Of a stretch of DNA of 64,000 bases, positions 27,697-41,379 are shown in pieces (position 1 is the first letter of the stretch; the number at the start of each line of letters is the position of its first letter). The position numbers were made by a program, and so were the translations under genes. The stretch is from Himantopus leucocephalus (Eukaryota; Chordata; Aves; Charadriiformes; Recurvirostridae): NCBI GenBank assembly GCA_003993805.1, contig RSEF01000002.1, positions 98,970,629 to 99,034,628 of the forward strand, given 5' to 3'. The notes below the pieces were generated by a model. The model had not been told where the DNA came from and did not search any database. It worked only from the letters and a program-made list of their open reading frames with translations.

Positions 27697-30600
27697 AAGC
27701 AGCTGGAGGCCACACACTTGCAAGCGTATGTGCTAGTGCCTTCCCCTCGTAACTTGTCCTTGTTTATTGCTATCCCCATTCCTCATTTGAAAACCTCTGT
27801 GAGGAAGTTTATAGGATGAGTGTAATCTCTAGTTATCTACAGGTTTTTCAAGTCAACTATGGAATTTAGAATTTGTTACAATCAACAATCTTTCTCACAG
27901 AAGTCCTAAAGAGGTTTTAAAAAATATACTCATTATGTTAATAATTTAAAAAATAGACAAAGCAAAGTTTTCTGTATCATATTGATAGAGGGTTTAGGTC
28001 AGAACCTCAAAGGCCACATTTTATTTAGTCACTTAAATGCCTTCGCAGACATAGTTCTTTCTGTATTAGCATAAATGTTGGTCATATTTCCTTATCATTT
28101 CTTTCTGTAACTAGTGTTATAAATATTTTTCCAGGTCAGTTTTCAGACTGTAAATAATTATACTTTTCCAGGACATTTTTTTCAATCTAGCTAGAGCTTT
28201 TTATGTGTATAACAAAAAGCTAAATGCTGGATTTCCCCTAGGATACACATGTATTTCACTGAGTATATACGAGAGATCATAAGTCTGAAAAGGAGGTCCA
28301 AAAATTTGCTTTGGGTAACCATATCAACAGTACAACAATCTATTAGGGACCATCTGCTGAAAATGAACCAGCATATGGATACCTAAAGAAATGTTCAGTG
28401 TTATTGTTCAGTCTTAGAGAGTAGGAAAAAAGACAGCGGTTTGAAATTTGCTTATTTTTGGGATTATTGTTTTTTTTCGTTATGGATGTTTACCACTGGA
28501 CCAAGTAATCCATGATACTTACAGTGCAGTGTAAATTATTCAGGTATAGCTTCATGGGTTATTATTATACAGATATAGTACTTCCTAAAGCAGTGTAAGT
28601 GGAGACCAACTTATTTTATTACTTTTTTTCCCCAGATAGCTATAACTATAAATTCTAAGTCCAAAGCTTCAAAAATAGTCACTGTAATCCTAGAATCCAT
28701 ATTTAGATATAAAATAAGCATCCTGTTTTTCATAAGAGCTGATCAGCCAAAATGCCAGCCAGGGAACAATAGGAATCACATTTCTAAAATTTACATTCAT
28801 ATAAATATGGATCGGGGAGCTAAATCTCAAGCTCCCGTCACAGAAAGAAGTTGAGCTAATGAACTGTACATCTAGGAGAAAAATCTGCTTTTGAAGTAAT
28901 TTATGTATGTAAATTTCTGCATGGTACAGTTTGATAAGGCTAAACCTCAGTAGCAACGAAAACAATGAAAACTGTGTGAAACGTTGCTGCTCATAAACGG
29001 TGCTACAGCCATAATTTCTATGTATTATGAGACTAATGGATGACAGAGAAATAAAGAACATGTCGCTATACAGTATGAGGCAATTTATTCCTGAATAGCT
29101 TGAAATTGGATTGTAAATGTAATCAAGTGCATTGATGTCCCCAGCTATTTGGTAACGATGTAGTATGCTTTCCCACAGAATTGTTCATTAAAGAAAATAT
29201 TAAAGTCTGGATATTTAATGTTATCTCAAACAAAATCAGAACACTTCTTCCAGACCATTCAAATCCTTTGTGCACTTTTTTCCTAAAGATCGGGATCCCT
29301 TTTAGCACTACAGGTGAAAATTCACGTCTCTGGTAGAAATTCCTCCATACTTATGGCCTGTGCAATCTTGGGCTCAGCAGTTGCATTTCTCTCAAAGGTG
29401 AATTTGGCCTGCTTTCTTAATGGGATTTGCATCTCAAGGCAGCATACATAGGTTTACATGTAGTAGAGGGCAGAAGTTAACATGATGCTAAGGTCCGTTT
29501 CCAAGGCTGTTCTCCAAAACATTGCATAGCAAGAATGGTCGGTTCTAACGCTGTCAAGTCTGATTTCTTTAGAGCCGTTTTGGTTTTTGAGACTGCAATG
29601 TCCTTTTAAGACTACGTTTTTGTCCTTTCAAGAGAGTTTTGTGAAACTAACCATGTTGTATCGCTCTGTGTGCTCCCTAAGGTTGAATTAGCAATGTTAG
29701 TAAAACAATCATCTCTCTGATTCTCCAATGCGTTGTAGCCATGATTGAGGCTTAGGTTTTCAAAGATGAGGAATTTTGTAATTTCTTTAAACTGTCACTG
29801 AATCTCTCCCCTCTCTGACAAATTTCTATCTTCTGCTCCCCCTAGGGAGCATCCCCCTAGGATGTTCCACCTGTGTTTTATATGAGTTGGAAAAGGGGAA
29901 AGGTGTTCTCTAAAAGAATACCCTCTCCTGGCAGCAAGGCGTAGAGTCAACACATCCGCATTTGCAATGCTGTTATCGAAAGGGTGAGTCTGCCCAAAGA
30001 TGTTCCACAGTTATTCTGAGCATGAGTCAGCAAGGAAGACACATTCTAGAAACGTGTGCTTTAGCAGGCTAGCAACGGTAGCTATTTAGTTCTCAAAGCC
30101 AAACTTTTTGGTCATATCCAATTGTCCGTTATTATCAGTAGTACTACATACTCCATTATCCTGGAAAGCAACAAAAATCATCAAGTTCTCAGACTGCAAG
30201 GATCACAGTAGATCCTCACAGAAAACTAATTTATTTTTAAATTTACGAGTAAATACACAAATCTTTCATCAAATTAATCAAAGTACCTCTAAGAGAGTAA
30301 AATGTCTTAAGCTTAGCTTTTTACTGCCACTGACTTACTGGTCAAAAAACTTGCTACTACAAAATATGCTTTTTAAAATGTTAGCATTCACTCATTAAAA
30401 CTAATGTAATTGCAGCTTGAAAAGTGTTCCCAATACTAATCATAGAAGCTATTATAGGAAATACTCATAATAGCTGTTGAAAAAACATTGTGGAGTTATT
30501 GAGAACAAGTGCATAATGTGTTTTCAATAGTCCTTTTTTCTCATTCCATTACACAACAGAAATTAAGAATGTATTACAGAATAGTCCTCTAAAATATTAA

Positions 30601-31569
30601 TGGCTTTAATAACTCAAAGATAGATATCTCTCTTCTCCCACGTATGGTGAAGTTCACCTATCCACAACTGACTCTGCATCACCAACCTTATGGCACCATC
30701 CCACCTGTGCTGACCCGCTAAACGTAGGGGAGCAACCCTAAGGTGTTTCCCAGTTAATCATACTGGGAGAAAAGAAAGGGTAGTTTATGCAGTGGAGAGA
30801 ATATCCTGAAGGCAAGTTTAGGAGTAGTTATATGGTCCCTTTTTCCAGCCTTGCAGGCTTTATCATTTTTTTCCCACAAACTCTGTTACTTTTTCTCTTT
30901 CCCCTTGAGTTCAGAGGGAGGACTCCTGTCCGCATGATTTCTGTATGTACCAGGGAAAGGAACTTTGGGTTTCAGATTTCTGAAGGCTTCAATAATTGCT
31001 GTCAGTGCTATTCATTTATGGAATAAGGTCTAGAAAGCTTCACAGAGGGATCCTTTAAAGAGGGTTTCTCTCTAGAGATTCTGTCCCAGGACTCTGGGGA
31101 ATGGACAACGGAAAAAAAAAAAAAAAGTTATTGAATAGTATTGTTTAACAGCCAGTGCCAGAAGGCAAGGGGTAGATGTGTCAGATAGACTAGAAAGGAT
31201 TGATCCACATAAGAGAAGTCAGAATTGCCTTCTTAAACAGAAAAAAATCTACATTTTGAAGGAAAAAGGAAATAGATATATTTATCTCAAAACTTATAAA
31301 TAGATATAAAAATACTCCCAGCCTTGCTATGCTTCTATGCATTCAGTGAATAATAAAAAAAAAATCCCCCCAAAACAACACCAAGATTTAGCTAATAGAT
31401 TTTCCTATAAATTTAAAGAGATTTTATTCTGACAAAGGGAGGTGAAGTTCCTAGTAACAAAGAAATAACTCTGAAAAAAAGGCAGGAGGAAATGAACTAT
31501 TCAATCCATATTTGTGGAACTCAGAGAGTACAAAGCTAATGTTGCATGCTGGAGAAGAGAGTAAGTCTT

Positions 31570-31905
31570 CATAGAATCACAGAATCATTGAATGGTTTAG
31601 GTTGGAAGGGACCTTAAAGATCATCAAGTTCCAACCCCTCTGCCGTGGGCAGGGACACCTCCCACTAGACCAGGTTGCTCAAAGCCCCATCCAGCCTGGC
31701 CTTGAGCACCTCCAGGGATGGGGCATCCACAGCTTCCCTGGGCAACCTGTTCCAGTGTCTCACCACCCTCATAGTGAAAAATTCCTTCCTAATATCTAAT
31801 TTACATCTACCCTCTTCCAATTTGAAGCCATTCCCCCTCATCCTGTCACTACCTGCCATTGCAAAAAGTCCCTCTCCAGCTTTCTTGTAGGCCCCCTTTA
31901 GGCAT
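31570..31905 (-). mobile_element. CR1 LINE 3' fragment, antisense, with ORF2 C-terminus
   Basis: It opens with CATAGAATCACAGAATCATTG (octamer tail, reverse complement), then the GGTTGGAAGGGACC 3' UTR, then the C-terminal coding end of ORF2. The minus strand encodes a recognisable CR1 ORF2 terminus ([20 protein letters not shown]) that is uninterrupted over about 60 residues (31859 to 31665). The copy is 5'-truncated at about 31905. The open frame is a LINE remnant, not a gene. Confidence 0.93.
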
Positions 31906-33504
31906 AGATAAGACTCTTCATTCTTGGTTTAGAACAGAGTTCAGCTTTAAGGTCCATATCATGTACATTTGCAGAGTTGGTTTCTAATAAGGGGAGAAAT
32001 AACAAAAAGTTTGCCTTAGCCTTAACTACAAAAAGCTATGTTTAATTGTGTTTTTTTACCAAATTGCCAAGTGATCCCATAAACTGGTTGAGGAGAGGGT
32101 CCTGCAGGGCACAATGGATGTGGTTCAGGAACCAAATGAAAAAAAGCCCCACAAAAGGTCTGTGAAATAATAACCAGACAGTTGAAGTTGCCGTGGCAAA
32201 TAGTACAGCCTGTGATAGTTCTAGAAAATCCCTGAGAGTTTCATGAGCGGAACCTTCATCCCAGAGCTTTAGACAAGTTTTATATCTCCTGTGATCGGAA
32301 CACAAGGTCCGTGGAAGATAAGGACTTTGATCTTGAACTTGTCTTCATGGTCACAAGTTTTCAGAAAAAAATTTGATTTGCTCATACAGCGATGTTGCTG
32401 AGGAGAAAATGGCCTACCAGTTTCTGTCCTGAGTGAATTTGTTTTGAGGACAGATAGCTTCATATCCAGATATATAGTCCAGACTGGTAGCAATGGCATT
32501 TATAACAGTGGGCAGATCTGCCAGGATGAGACAGATTCACCTATCCAATCACAGATGGTAGAAAATATTACTCACAGATGCTGCTGTATGAGAGCTTGGC
32601 TTCAGCAAAGAGTCAGGAGCACTCACAAAAATGGATTTTATTAGCTACTGTGAATTTCTCCTGAGGCTGATTTACTGTATGCTAGAAGGAGGACGAAATG
32701 GGGAAAAAATAAGAATCTTCCACTGAAAGAAGAATGATATATTTGACTGTAAGGAGCCTCGGGTGCTCGTGACTTTCTTTTGTCAGACAGAGAAATTGTT
32801 GGATTCACAAGATCTGAGTCAAGACTCCTTCAGTGCATCTGGTGTTTCCCAAGGAGTGAATGTACTGAACTTAAGGAGTGCTGGTGGGTGGGAGTGATGG
32901 CTGGGGAGAGGGAAAAGTGGGCTTCCTGAGGGTGGAGGTAGGGAGATCAGCAAGCCTTTTGGAATTGCTGCTAGCGATATACCATTGGCATTTCTCAGAG
33001 TAAATTTATGTTAGGACAAACTGCTAATCAGTGGCAAAAGCGAAAAGCAATTGAACCTCAACGTCTCATTCTGAAAAGCTAGTGTTTCGGTGAAGGGTTC
33101 TGCTTCAGAGCAGTGATACTGCAATGGTTCTGCCAAGGACAGAGCAGGGTCGCGATAGGCGTGCGAGGCAGCTGCAGGAGCCCTGCTTTCAGCCCGTTCC
33201 TCACCCTGCATGCAGCATCGGTAGCACTGTGTTTTACAGAGCTCATTACAGGAGCGCAGATCGCTTCCTCAGGTTATCTTCTGGGCTTTCTTTTGCTTGC
33301 CTTCCTCCTGGCTGTCTGGCAGAAGCGAGGGATGAATAATACCTGCTGCCAGTGACAGCTGCTGTTTTGCTCCTCTCCCCTTCTGTCCAGAAAAGGGCCA
33401 TTCACAATGTAACGCAGGAAAAAATGCTCCAAGAGGCATCCAAGGAAGAGCTCCACTGTTTGCTGGATTTCTGCTCTTATTTGTTCTAATAATTACCTGC
33501 CCCT

Positions 33505-33542
33505 CCCCCCCCCCCCCCCCCCCCAAAAAAAAAAAAAAAAAA
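33505..33542 (+). repeat. Compound homopolymer C20-A18
   Basis: Twenty C (33505-33524) are followed directly by eighteen A (33525-33542). It lies in intron, away from any exon, and is probably length-polymorphic. Confidence 0.95.
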
Positions 33543-34062
33543 GGCTACCAAACTTACACATGAACTGAAACATGAATATTGACCTGCAGTGGTGCAAGGT
33601 CAGGTACAAATAAAAGAAGCCCAAGAGCTAGGAAGGGCAGTTAGGGATGTGATCCTGGGTAGGAAGAGTGAATACGAGATTTCTTTTGACCCTGTTAGAG
33701 AGTGGATTATCAGTATTAGTGCTTTTAATAGTATCCTTTCACTCTCTTGCCTCTGGCATTGCTGTACCAGCTTGAATAATATTGCCAGGTGTTGGTAAAT
33801 CTGCATCTTTCAGTATCAATGTAATCCATATAAATTTGGAAGACAGTGGGCTAATTGTCTCGTGTTTTACCTGTCCTGGGTAAAATGTTCACTATTTACG
33901 TTAGAAAGATAAGCATCATTGCTGATGTTTTGGGGTTTTTAACAAGGAACTTTTATGGTTCAGTAGAGCAGAGGGAAACATTTCTGGCAGATTCTTTTCA
34001 CATAGCATTAAGTTTCTCAAATGCATATTTTTAGCTGAAGTTAATTGTCTTCACACCCTGTT

Positions 34063-34073
34063 GGGGGGGGGGG
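34063..34073 (+). repeat. G11 homopolymer
   Basis: Eleven consecutive G in AT-rich intron. It is a simple repeat and its length is uncertain from sequencing alone. Confidence 0.9.
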
Positions 34074-36066
34074 CAGTGAGGAAGGGAGGGACACATTTCA
34101 GAAGACTAATTTCTCTGATCCTAAATTATACCCAAGATAGGTGGGATGAATTATCCTTTAAAGGCTTTTGTCTCTGCCCACTGGCTACTGAGAGAGGCTA
34201 GACACGTAACGGTTAAACAGCCAACTTCAATAAAATAAACCCCATCAATTAGAAAGAAAGACCAACTAAAATATGCCAATAAAACAAATTACCTAGCTGT
34301 GTAAGAGGGAGAAAAAGAAATTTGCCTTGAGGTGTCTGCATTTAATCTGAATCCAAATTCTCTTTGGACTTGACTCCCCATGGTTTCCTCTCCTATGTCT
34401 CCACTCATACTAGGAGCAGCACCAGGTATCTTTCACCCACGTCCTGTTTAGAAGTATTAGATAAGAGATGAAAAAGCGCATGGGCTTTTCCTACAGAGGG
34501 TAACCTCAGTGGTTAACAGTCCTTTTTCAGCTTTGACTTCACGCTCCTGCTCCAGGCATGCCTGTGCTATCTCTGCTAAGATGGACATACTGCTTTATTA
34601 CTTGTGCAAACAAGTGGAAAGCATCATTTTCTGGTACTTTATGATGATGGTGGCTACGTGGATTTAAGTAACTCGTTCGGGGATATGAAAGTAATGCATC
34701 AAGTCCTTTAAGTCATTCTGATTGCTAGCCTTTGTTTTACACTTAGTTTACTCCAAATGATTTATAAAATAAATTGGCAGATTAACAGTGGTGCACAATA
34801 TTGCAGAAACTTCTTGCAAAATAAAGAATGTATCTCACTAAATAATATGAAAAACAAACTTTCTAATGTTCCTCATACATTATTTCAAATTGTATTCATT
34901 TTTATCATTTTTTTAAGCTTGATAGGAATTCTATGCAAATACAATTTATTCTAGGCAGGAATACCAGCCTCGCCTGTATTAAGATTAGCTAACACTTCTG
35001 GCTTTGTAATGCATTTTCAAAATCCTACCAAGTTTATCAAATTGAACTGAAATAATCACAACTTTATTAAGCTGCTCAGGCTTAATATTTTTGAATATTT
35101 CATTTGGATTAAACCAACGGTTTCTGAGAACCAAAACTAGGGAAAAATATGTGGGTTTGTCCATGTTAAAACAATTTGGCAATATTTTTTTAATGTTGGA
35201 TGAGTGTTCATTAGTAATAGAAGCATATATTAATTTAAAAAACATGAACATAGGCACAAGAGGACTGACATAAAATTAATTTAAGCTTGATATTTGAACA
35301 CACAACTTTGCAACTGAAATAATGTGGTTGCAGTGTATTTTTTCTGTGTTGCTATGTGTATAACAGTAGAAATAATATAGGGATTGCATGCAGCTATACA
35401 AGACTGTAATACATGGTTTGGCTTGTTATTTTTATTAGCAACTCTTGTTTTCTTTTTTGATCCTAAAATCCATGTAAAATTAAAACCATGTTTTAAGTTG
35501 CATGTGCATAAAAGCCTCTAACCTTTGTTATATACAAAAAATACATCATCCCATTCTGCTCCCTGGGTAACAGAGGCAAATGTTAAACACACACACAAAA
35601 CCTCAAAATTGAACTTGTCTTTTAATACTTTCAAGTGCATTTTCCACATCTGAGAGGGTATGAAAAAGTGAACACTATAAATCTTACTGAAAACTAAATT
35701 CCTTCTCAACTCCTGCTACTCTGACAGACATAACAAACACTTTTCCACATTTGCATACATAAGCACAATAGTGGCTCTCTAGATTACATTTTTTTCATTT
35801 CCCAGGAGTTAATATTAAAACTGGACTTCAATATTAATATTTAAGAGTCCTCCCAATTTCTTTTTAGAGATCGGAATGCACTTTAGATACTTCTAATAAC
35901 CATGAAACGAGCTAAAATAATTTCTGTCTTCTTGCTTTTGTCTTTTGATATTTCTGAAACTTTTCTTCGTTCATTGTTAAAAAAACTTTTTATTAGCAAC
36001 CTGTGGTTTTTCTCCCTATATAGGAATAAAGCTGCACAGGGATATATCTATGGCTCATGGGAATCT

Positions 36067-36115
36067 CCCCCCCCCCCCCCCCCCCCCTTTTTTTTTCTTT
36101 TTTTTGTCTCTCCAG
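36067..36115 (+). promoter_or_regulatory. Extended polypyrimidine tract and 3' splice site of TM4 exon
   Basis: The acceptor of the TM4 exon is preceded by 21 C (36067-36087), nine T, one C and eight T, a single G at 36106, then TCTCTCCAG. The whole 49-bp tract contains one purine before the final AG. A run of C this long directly in a splice-acceptor tract is unusual, and its length is likely to vary between alleles. A branch-point adenosine must lie upstream of 36067, so the branch-to-AG distance would be over 48 nt unless the branch falls at an unusual base. Confidence 0.85.
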
Positions 36116-36238
36116 ATCATTAAAGACCAGAAGCTACTGGTGATAGTTGGAGGGATGCTACTGATTGATCTTTGCATCTTGATTTGCTGGCAGGTTGTGG
36201 ATCCTTTGAGAAGGACAGTGGAAAAGTATAACATGGAG
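36116..36238 (+). CDS. GABBR2: GABA-B receptor subunit 2, exon encoding TM4
   Basis: A 123-bp exon of 41 complete codons, phase 0 at both ends. It reads IIKDQK (end of intracellular loop 2), TM4 ([20 protein letters not shown]) and the start of extracellular loop 2 ([15 protein letters not shown]). The donor is GTATGT. From memory, the human protein has WQAVDP and KYSMEP here, so the bird copy carries Ala-to-Val and Ser-to-Asn changes at the outer end of TM4 and in loop 2. The next exon should begin with Pro-Asp-Pro and is not in the window. Like the TM3 exon, this one could be skipped without a frameshift. It corresponds to roughly human residues 591-631. Confidence 0.97.
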
Positions 36239-39200
36239 GTATGTCCTCAAGCCCAAGTAATACGGTTGCATATCAGTATCTACAGCTTTCTGTAAGACCA
36301 AGCTAAAGATGCGCCAGGTTATATGAAAGCAGGTCAAACTGTGTATTTGGGAGGAAGAAGGTTTCTGTTTTTTAAAAACAAATAGAAATGAAATAACTGC
36401 AACCAAAAGAAATTGTGTCTGTAGTTGAAGGTGCTACGGTTCTGTCACTTGCGAGAGATTTTAGATGAAAGAGTTATAAACACAGGAGAGTCCTCTGCTA
36501 AGACTCTCTATCAGAGCCTGTTGCAATAAATAATAGATTATCAGAACCCATTAGCAGATTTCAGTAAGAGCTGATTCAAGATAAGTGCAGGAGAGGTCAC
36601 TGCTTAGACTGCATTCTTTGTGGATCTGTTCAGGAATTACGTTACCTACTGCTATATTTATTTTAGGTAACAGCATGTACATACACACGTACTGATTGTT
36701 CCTCTTTTAATGTCATTCCCAGAAAGGTCGTGCTGGAGATTTTGATAGAGAGGAGGTAATAGCTTAATGCCCCCTGTACAAATTTTCCAGCATTGTGGTA
36801 GGTTGCTGGAAGTAGAGCTTTCTGGACAAACTGACAGCAAGAAACATGGCAGCAACAATGCAGAACTAGGAAAAAAAAAATTCTACCTGTATGCAGATTA
36901 GCAGTGTTTGAGAGTTTATTACCTCCAACATGGAAACTGGTGATATCTGAAAACTAGATTACATGAGGACGATCTAGAAGTGCTATTCTATTCTCCAATA
37001 CTTGGCAATCAGTAAGAGAAAGAATGGTAGTTTTGTCTTCTGATGTTAGCGTTTGCAAGAAAAAATATTATATTTTATTCCATTGTTTTTACTTTGTTCT
37101 TACTTTGCAGTGTAGCTCTGGAATTTTATTAGTAGAAGATTTTACTTTTTATTTGAATATAATTTGTAGAAGATATCTTAGAACAATGCCTCCTAAACTA
37201 CAAAGGATGCCTTTCGAGAAATCATTTTAGAGTCTGAAAAGATACCTCTTAGACGTTCCCTAGAGTTTGAACTTTGTTTTTTTTTTAAGAGACTCCCCAG
37301 TTATTATGGTTGTCAATAAAAAATGAAAAATGTAACTGCAATTTGTCTTGTGCAGACACTTCTGCTTTATGTTTGCAGAGCTTGGAACAATAGCAGCTTG
37401 TCGATAGCCTTGTTTACTTCATTTCGGTCCAACTGCATTGCAACTGATATTTCAATTGTCAGTGTTGTTAACTGTTTCACTGCTCATATAAAACCAAACA
37501 TAATGCGATGAATAGTCACAAAATCCAATTGAAATAATGCTCATTTCAGTGCTGTGGATGAATGAGTTAGAAGGACTTCCACTTTTTTCCCTGATCAGAG
37601 GGAAGCCATAGCTAAAGATCCTGATATGTGGTCTTAGCTGAATCACTTGAGTGAAATTTCTGTAGACAGCAGCAGTAACTGTGAAGTTATCAAACCGTAA
37701 ATACCATATATTTGAAAAATAATGGTTATTGCAGTTTTAAATGATTGCAGTTTCCGTCTGAACTTATCGGTGTATATTCTTTGGTCTTGTAATGTATACC
37801 ACTGAAAACATAGTGTGCTTTTCCACATTTGGTGCTACCTAGACCACGGGGCTATGCACCAGTTGCCTGAACTTTGTAACAGAACTGGAATTCTCTGGGA
37901 ACTATGTAAGCCCATGCAAACTCACATTCACTGAATGCACACGTGAGAATGTGTCATGTTTTGAACACTCAGCATAGAATTGACTTAAACTTGCTGTTAG
38001 AGCTCTTGATATTACTATAAGTTGTGCAGAATGTTTTTTTAAGCTAATGGGTTTGGGGAGGGAAAGAAATGAATGTATTATGCAAGCAAATTTGGTTATT
38101 AAAACACTGTACATATATTTTACCTTATACAAGCAGTGAGGTGAACTGCAATTTGCTTTCCTGAAGCAGATCTCTTCAGGTCTCAGAAACTCCTTTGTAA
38201 AAGCAACTGACAAATGTACTTGTACTTTTTTTTTTTAATTATTTTAGTTTCCTTTTTTTAATTTTAGATTTTTTAAATGCATTCTGCCATGGTGAATTCT
38301 CTAGTTGAGCCTGCCTGAGCAGGTACTATCTTTTGTGTGTTTGAAAAGTACTTATTACATAGTAAACACTACTGGAGGCAAGTTTCTCTTTTACTTCAGG
38401 AATATCGCGTGACGTGTATTTCTTGTCCCACTTGCTTCTATGAAATAATTTTAAAGGGATATTTTCTGTCAGTTAAAGTTGATCCAAGCAATAGAGACTA
38501 AACTAAATGTAGGCTCCAAAGTTATGAATGCGATCAGTCATTCTAGCTAATGAACCATTTGAGTGCTATTTCAACTATGAATACTCTTCAGCTTCCTGTG
38601 TGGAAGTTCTGCATTGGGCCACTATCAGGTGGTCTTCTGTTAACTGTGTCTTCATAAACACGTCAATCAAAGCAACCGAGATGAGGAGCCTAAAAACTGA
38701 CAGTGTCCTTTGCTGTTTGGCGTTATTCACAAAATAGTTTGTTTGAATACCAACACCAGCAAATTATCAAGCACTTTTTAAAAATCCAGACTCATTTTCC
38801 AGAATTGTCTGTAAAGTCAAGTCAATGCCTTTAAAGCTGAGGATGAGCAGTCTACATCTAAAAATACAAAGGGAAGTGGAGGCGCTTGCGGTGACTTTCT
38901 GCCCCTGACAGAAGGAAGAAATCATGTGGCATGTTGTGTCTGTCAATGTTCAGACTGGTCTCTCGCATCCTGACCCTAGATGTCAGGTCTCCTTATGAAA
39001 AGCTCATCTATGGCTGCCATAAGAGATTATGGTAAAAGTTTTAATGACTGAGCCCTAAAACATCCAGATCCTTCAACCATCAGTAAGGTAGTTGTTTGGT
39101 ATATGATATACATATCATATAGACAACAAAATCATTGGATAAAGGCAAATAGATTACAGATAAAGGCAAGAACAACTTTAATATTTCTGTAGCTGTATGC

Positions 39201-41379
39201 TCACCTTCGACAGAAGGACTGTAAAGTTCCTCCTACATACGCTTCGTACAGAGGCTTGATTCTCATGTAACGTAAAAGCATTTTCTGACACAAAATGCTT
39301 CTCAACTTCAAGCAGCAGTGTTAAAAAATGGGAATTAATCCATAATGTTACCTCTATTCATCTGGTTTGCTTGTTGCATCAGCTGTAGTATTTCTCCTTT
39401 TGCTAATGTTTGAGACCAGTGAAGAGACCAATCACATTTTTTCTCACTAGCTTCTTCCTAGGCTGAACTTGGAATTTGCTTTTTTCATTGTAATTCACCT
39501 TTTTGTCACAATCAAAATGCTCTGCGGATATGAGCTGGTCTCAGCTAGGTTCCTGCCAGACTGTTTCTCTTGATCGTGTGAACTGGAGTGCATCCTCCCT
39601 TGCTGTCCCAGTTCCTGGGCTCGACAGGCCATGAGGAATTACAGTGCTTCTGTGTATGCGACTGTGGAATAGCTTTGCCCCGGTGGCAAGTCTCTACTGC
39701 CTTTTCTCCAGCCGTCTGGATTTTGTCCTGGTTTCTTAAGAGGGCAATATTTATGTGCAGGGGTGCCCTGTGTGTTTTTTCCAGCTGCCTAACGAACTCT
39801 GCCAGTTTCAGTCAAACCTGACAGAGCAGATACAGACATAGCACTGCTACAGATTTGATGGAAACAGCCAGCTTTGTGGAGGAGAGGTTCTGCTAGTTCC
39901 CCACTCCCTAAGAAGAGGGTCTCAGAGTGAGTTTACCCCCCTGTCTAAACACAAACATTATAAATGACCTGCTACAAGGGAGCTTCACACTTAATTAGAC
40001 ACAAAGAATGCAGCCACAAGACAAAAATACATAGGAAACCAGCTTGCTCTAATTTCAGTTGCTCACTGATACACCTGCGTTGGAATGAAACCACAGTCTG
40101 AAATAGCAAAATCCTTTAACAAAGTGGAATCTGTTCTCCATGTGCAATAGCCGTATCATAATTCAATTATGTACCTACTACAGTTCAGTAAGTCTGTGTA
40201 TAGACATGCATTCAGACTCACCTCTCCCTCGTAATGCAATGGTGTAGTAATTCTTTTAGCTTGAAATCCTCTGACTGGCTTGTCCTCTCCCAGCACAAAT
40301 ATCTGTGACACAGATTGAGTCACATGGCCTTGGAAGGTAACCAATAATAACGTTTAATAAATAAGAACTTGTATACTGGGGGAAATAGACTATATTTCAT
40401 AGTTCCCAACGTGTGTTGGACTCAAGAAAAGTAATACTTTGCATCCTTGATGCCAATATTTCTTGTAGAATTTTAAAACCTGTTTATCCAGGTCAGCAAC
40501 CTTTGCATTCCTTGATGTCTTAGTACCAGTTACGTAGTTCTCTCTGCAATGTTTTCTCTTGTGCAACCATACGGTAACATGATCAATATTTAAAAATAGA
40601 CTTCATTCTGGTATCTGGAATACCAGTATTTAAGTTTTCACACTGAATTGTCCTGGGACGGTAATAAACATGAAATGGAGAAAAAAAAAAAAACAGAACA
40701 AAATGCCATTTGAGAAGATACAGAAGAGAAAACCAGATCAGTGAGACAACATCCTATTTGGGCTTCTAGCACTGATATAGAACTAAAATGTAGAAACTAA
40801 GAATGCCCAACGTTATATGAGGACATTGCTATAATAAAAATATCAATATGCAGAAAAGGTTGAGTAGTCCGTGCCAGTGCCATAGTAGTGCAGTCTGTTA
40901 AAGAAAACTTGGAGTAAAATCAGATTAACAAATTAATCATTTCAGTGAGTGAGCCAGAATTCCTGTGTATCCCAAGTGTATAACTATGCTATCGGACACA
41001 TATTACTAACCAACAAGCCAGAAGGTCAGCTTTTACTGATATGTTGAGGGAGTCATAGACATTGCAAGAGCAAAAACTGTCTGTGTAAACCGGGCAAATG
41101 TGTTGCTCAGACTAACTCATTTAGGAGCAGTGACTGCTTTGTAATTCAGCAGATTAGAGAACCCACAAAAAGAGAATTAACCCCTGATTTTGTTCTGAAT
41201 AGCTTACAGAATCTGTTCCAAAGTGTTGATATCTGAAGGACTTTTCTGTAGCTGCAAATACATCATTCTTAGCTTTGATAGCTTTGAAGAAGCAACAACC
41301 AAAAAAGATCAGTAGAGTGGTACTCAACTTCAGAAAGGGGAACAACATAAAACTGAACAAGCCTCTTAAAGAGACACTA

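Noticed and set aside
33113..33355. Open frame of 80 codons with a hydrophobic stretch (GYLLGFLLLAFLLAVW) that looks like a membrane helix
   Set aside because: It overlaps other open frames of similar length in both strands, has no recognisable family and lies in a GABBR2 intron; a hydrophobic run is easily produced by T-rich DNA.
36050..36295. Open frame beginning with a Pro run and Phe run
   Set aside because: It is the splice-acceptor C/T tract translated, running into the real TM4 exon and then past its donor; not a separate protein.
39098..39122. Small palindrome ATATGATATACATATCATAT
   Set aside because: AT-rich palindromes of this size are expected by chance in a 64-kb AT-rich sequence.
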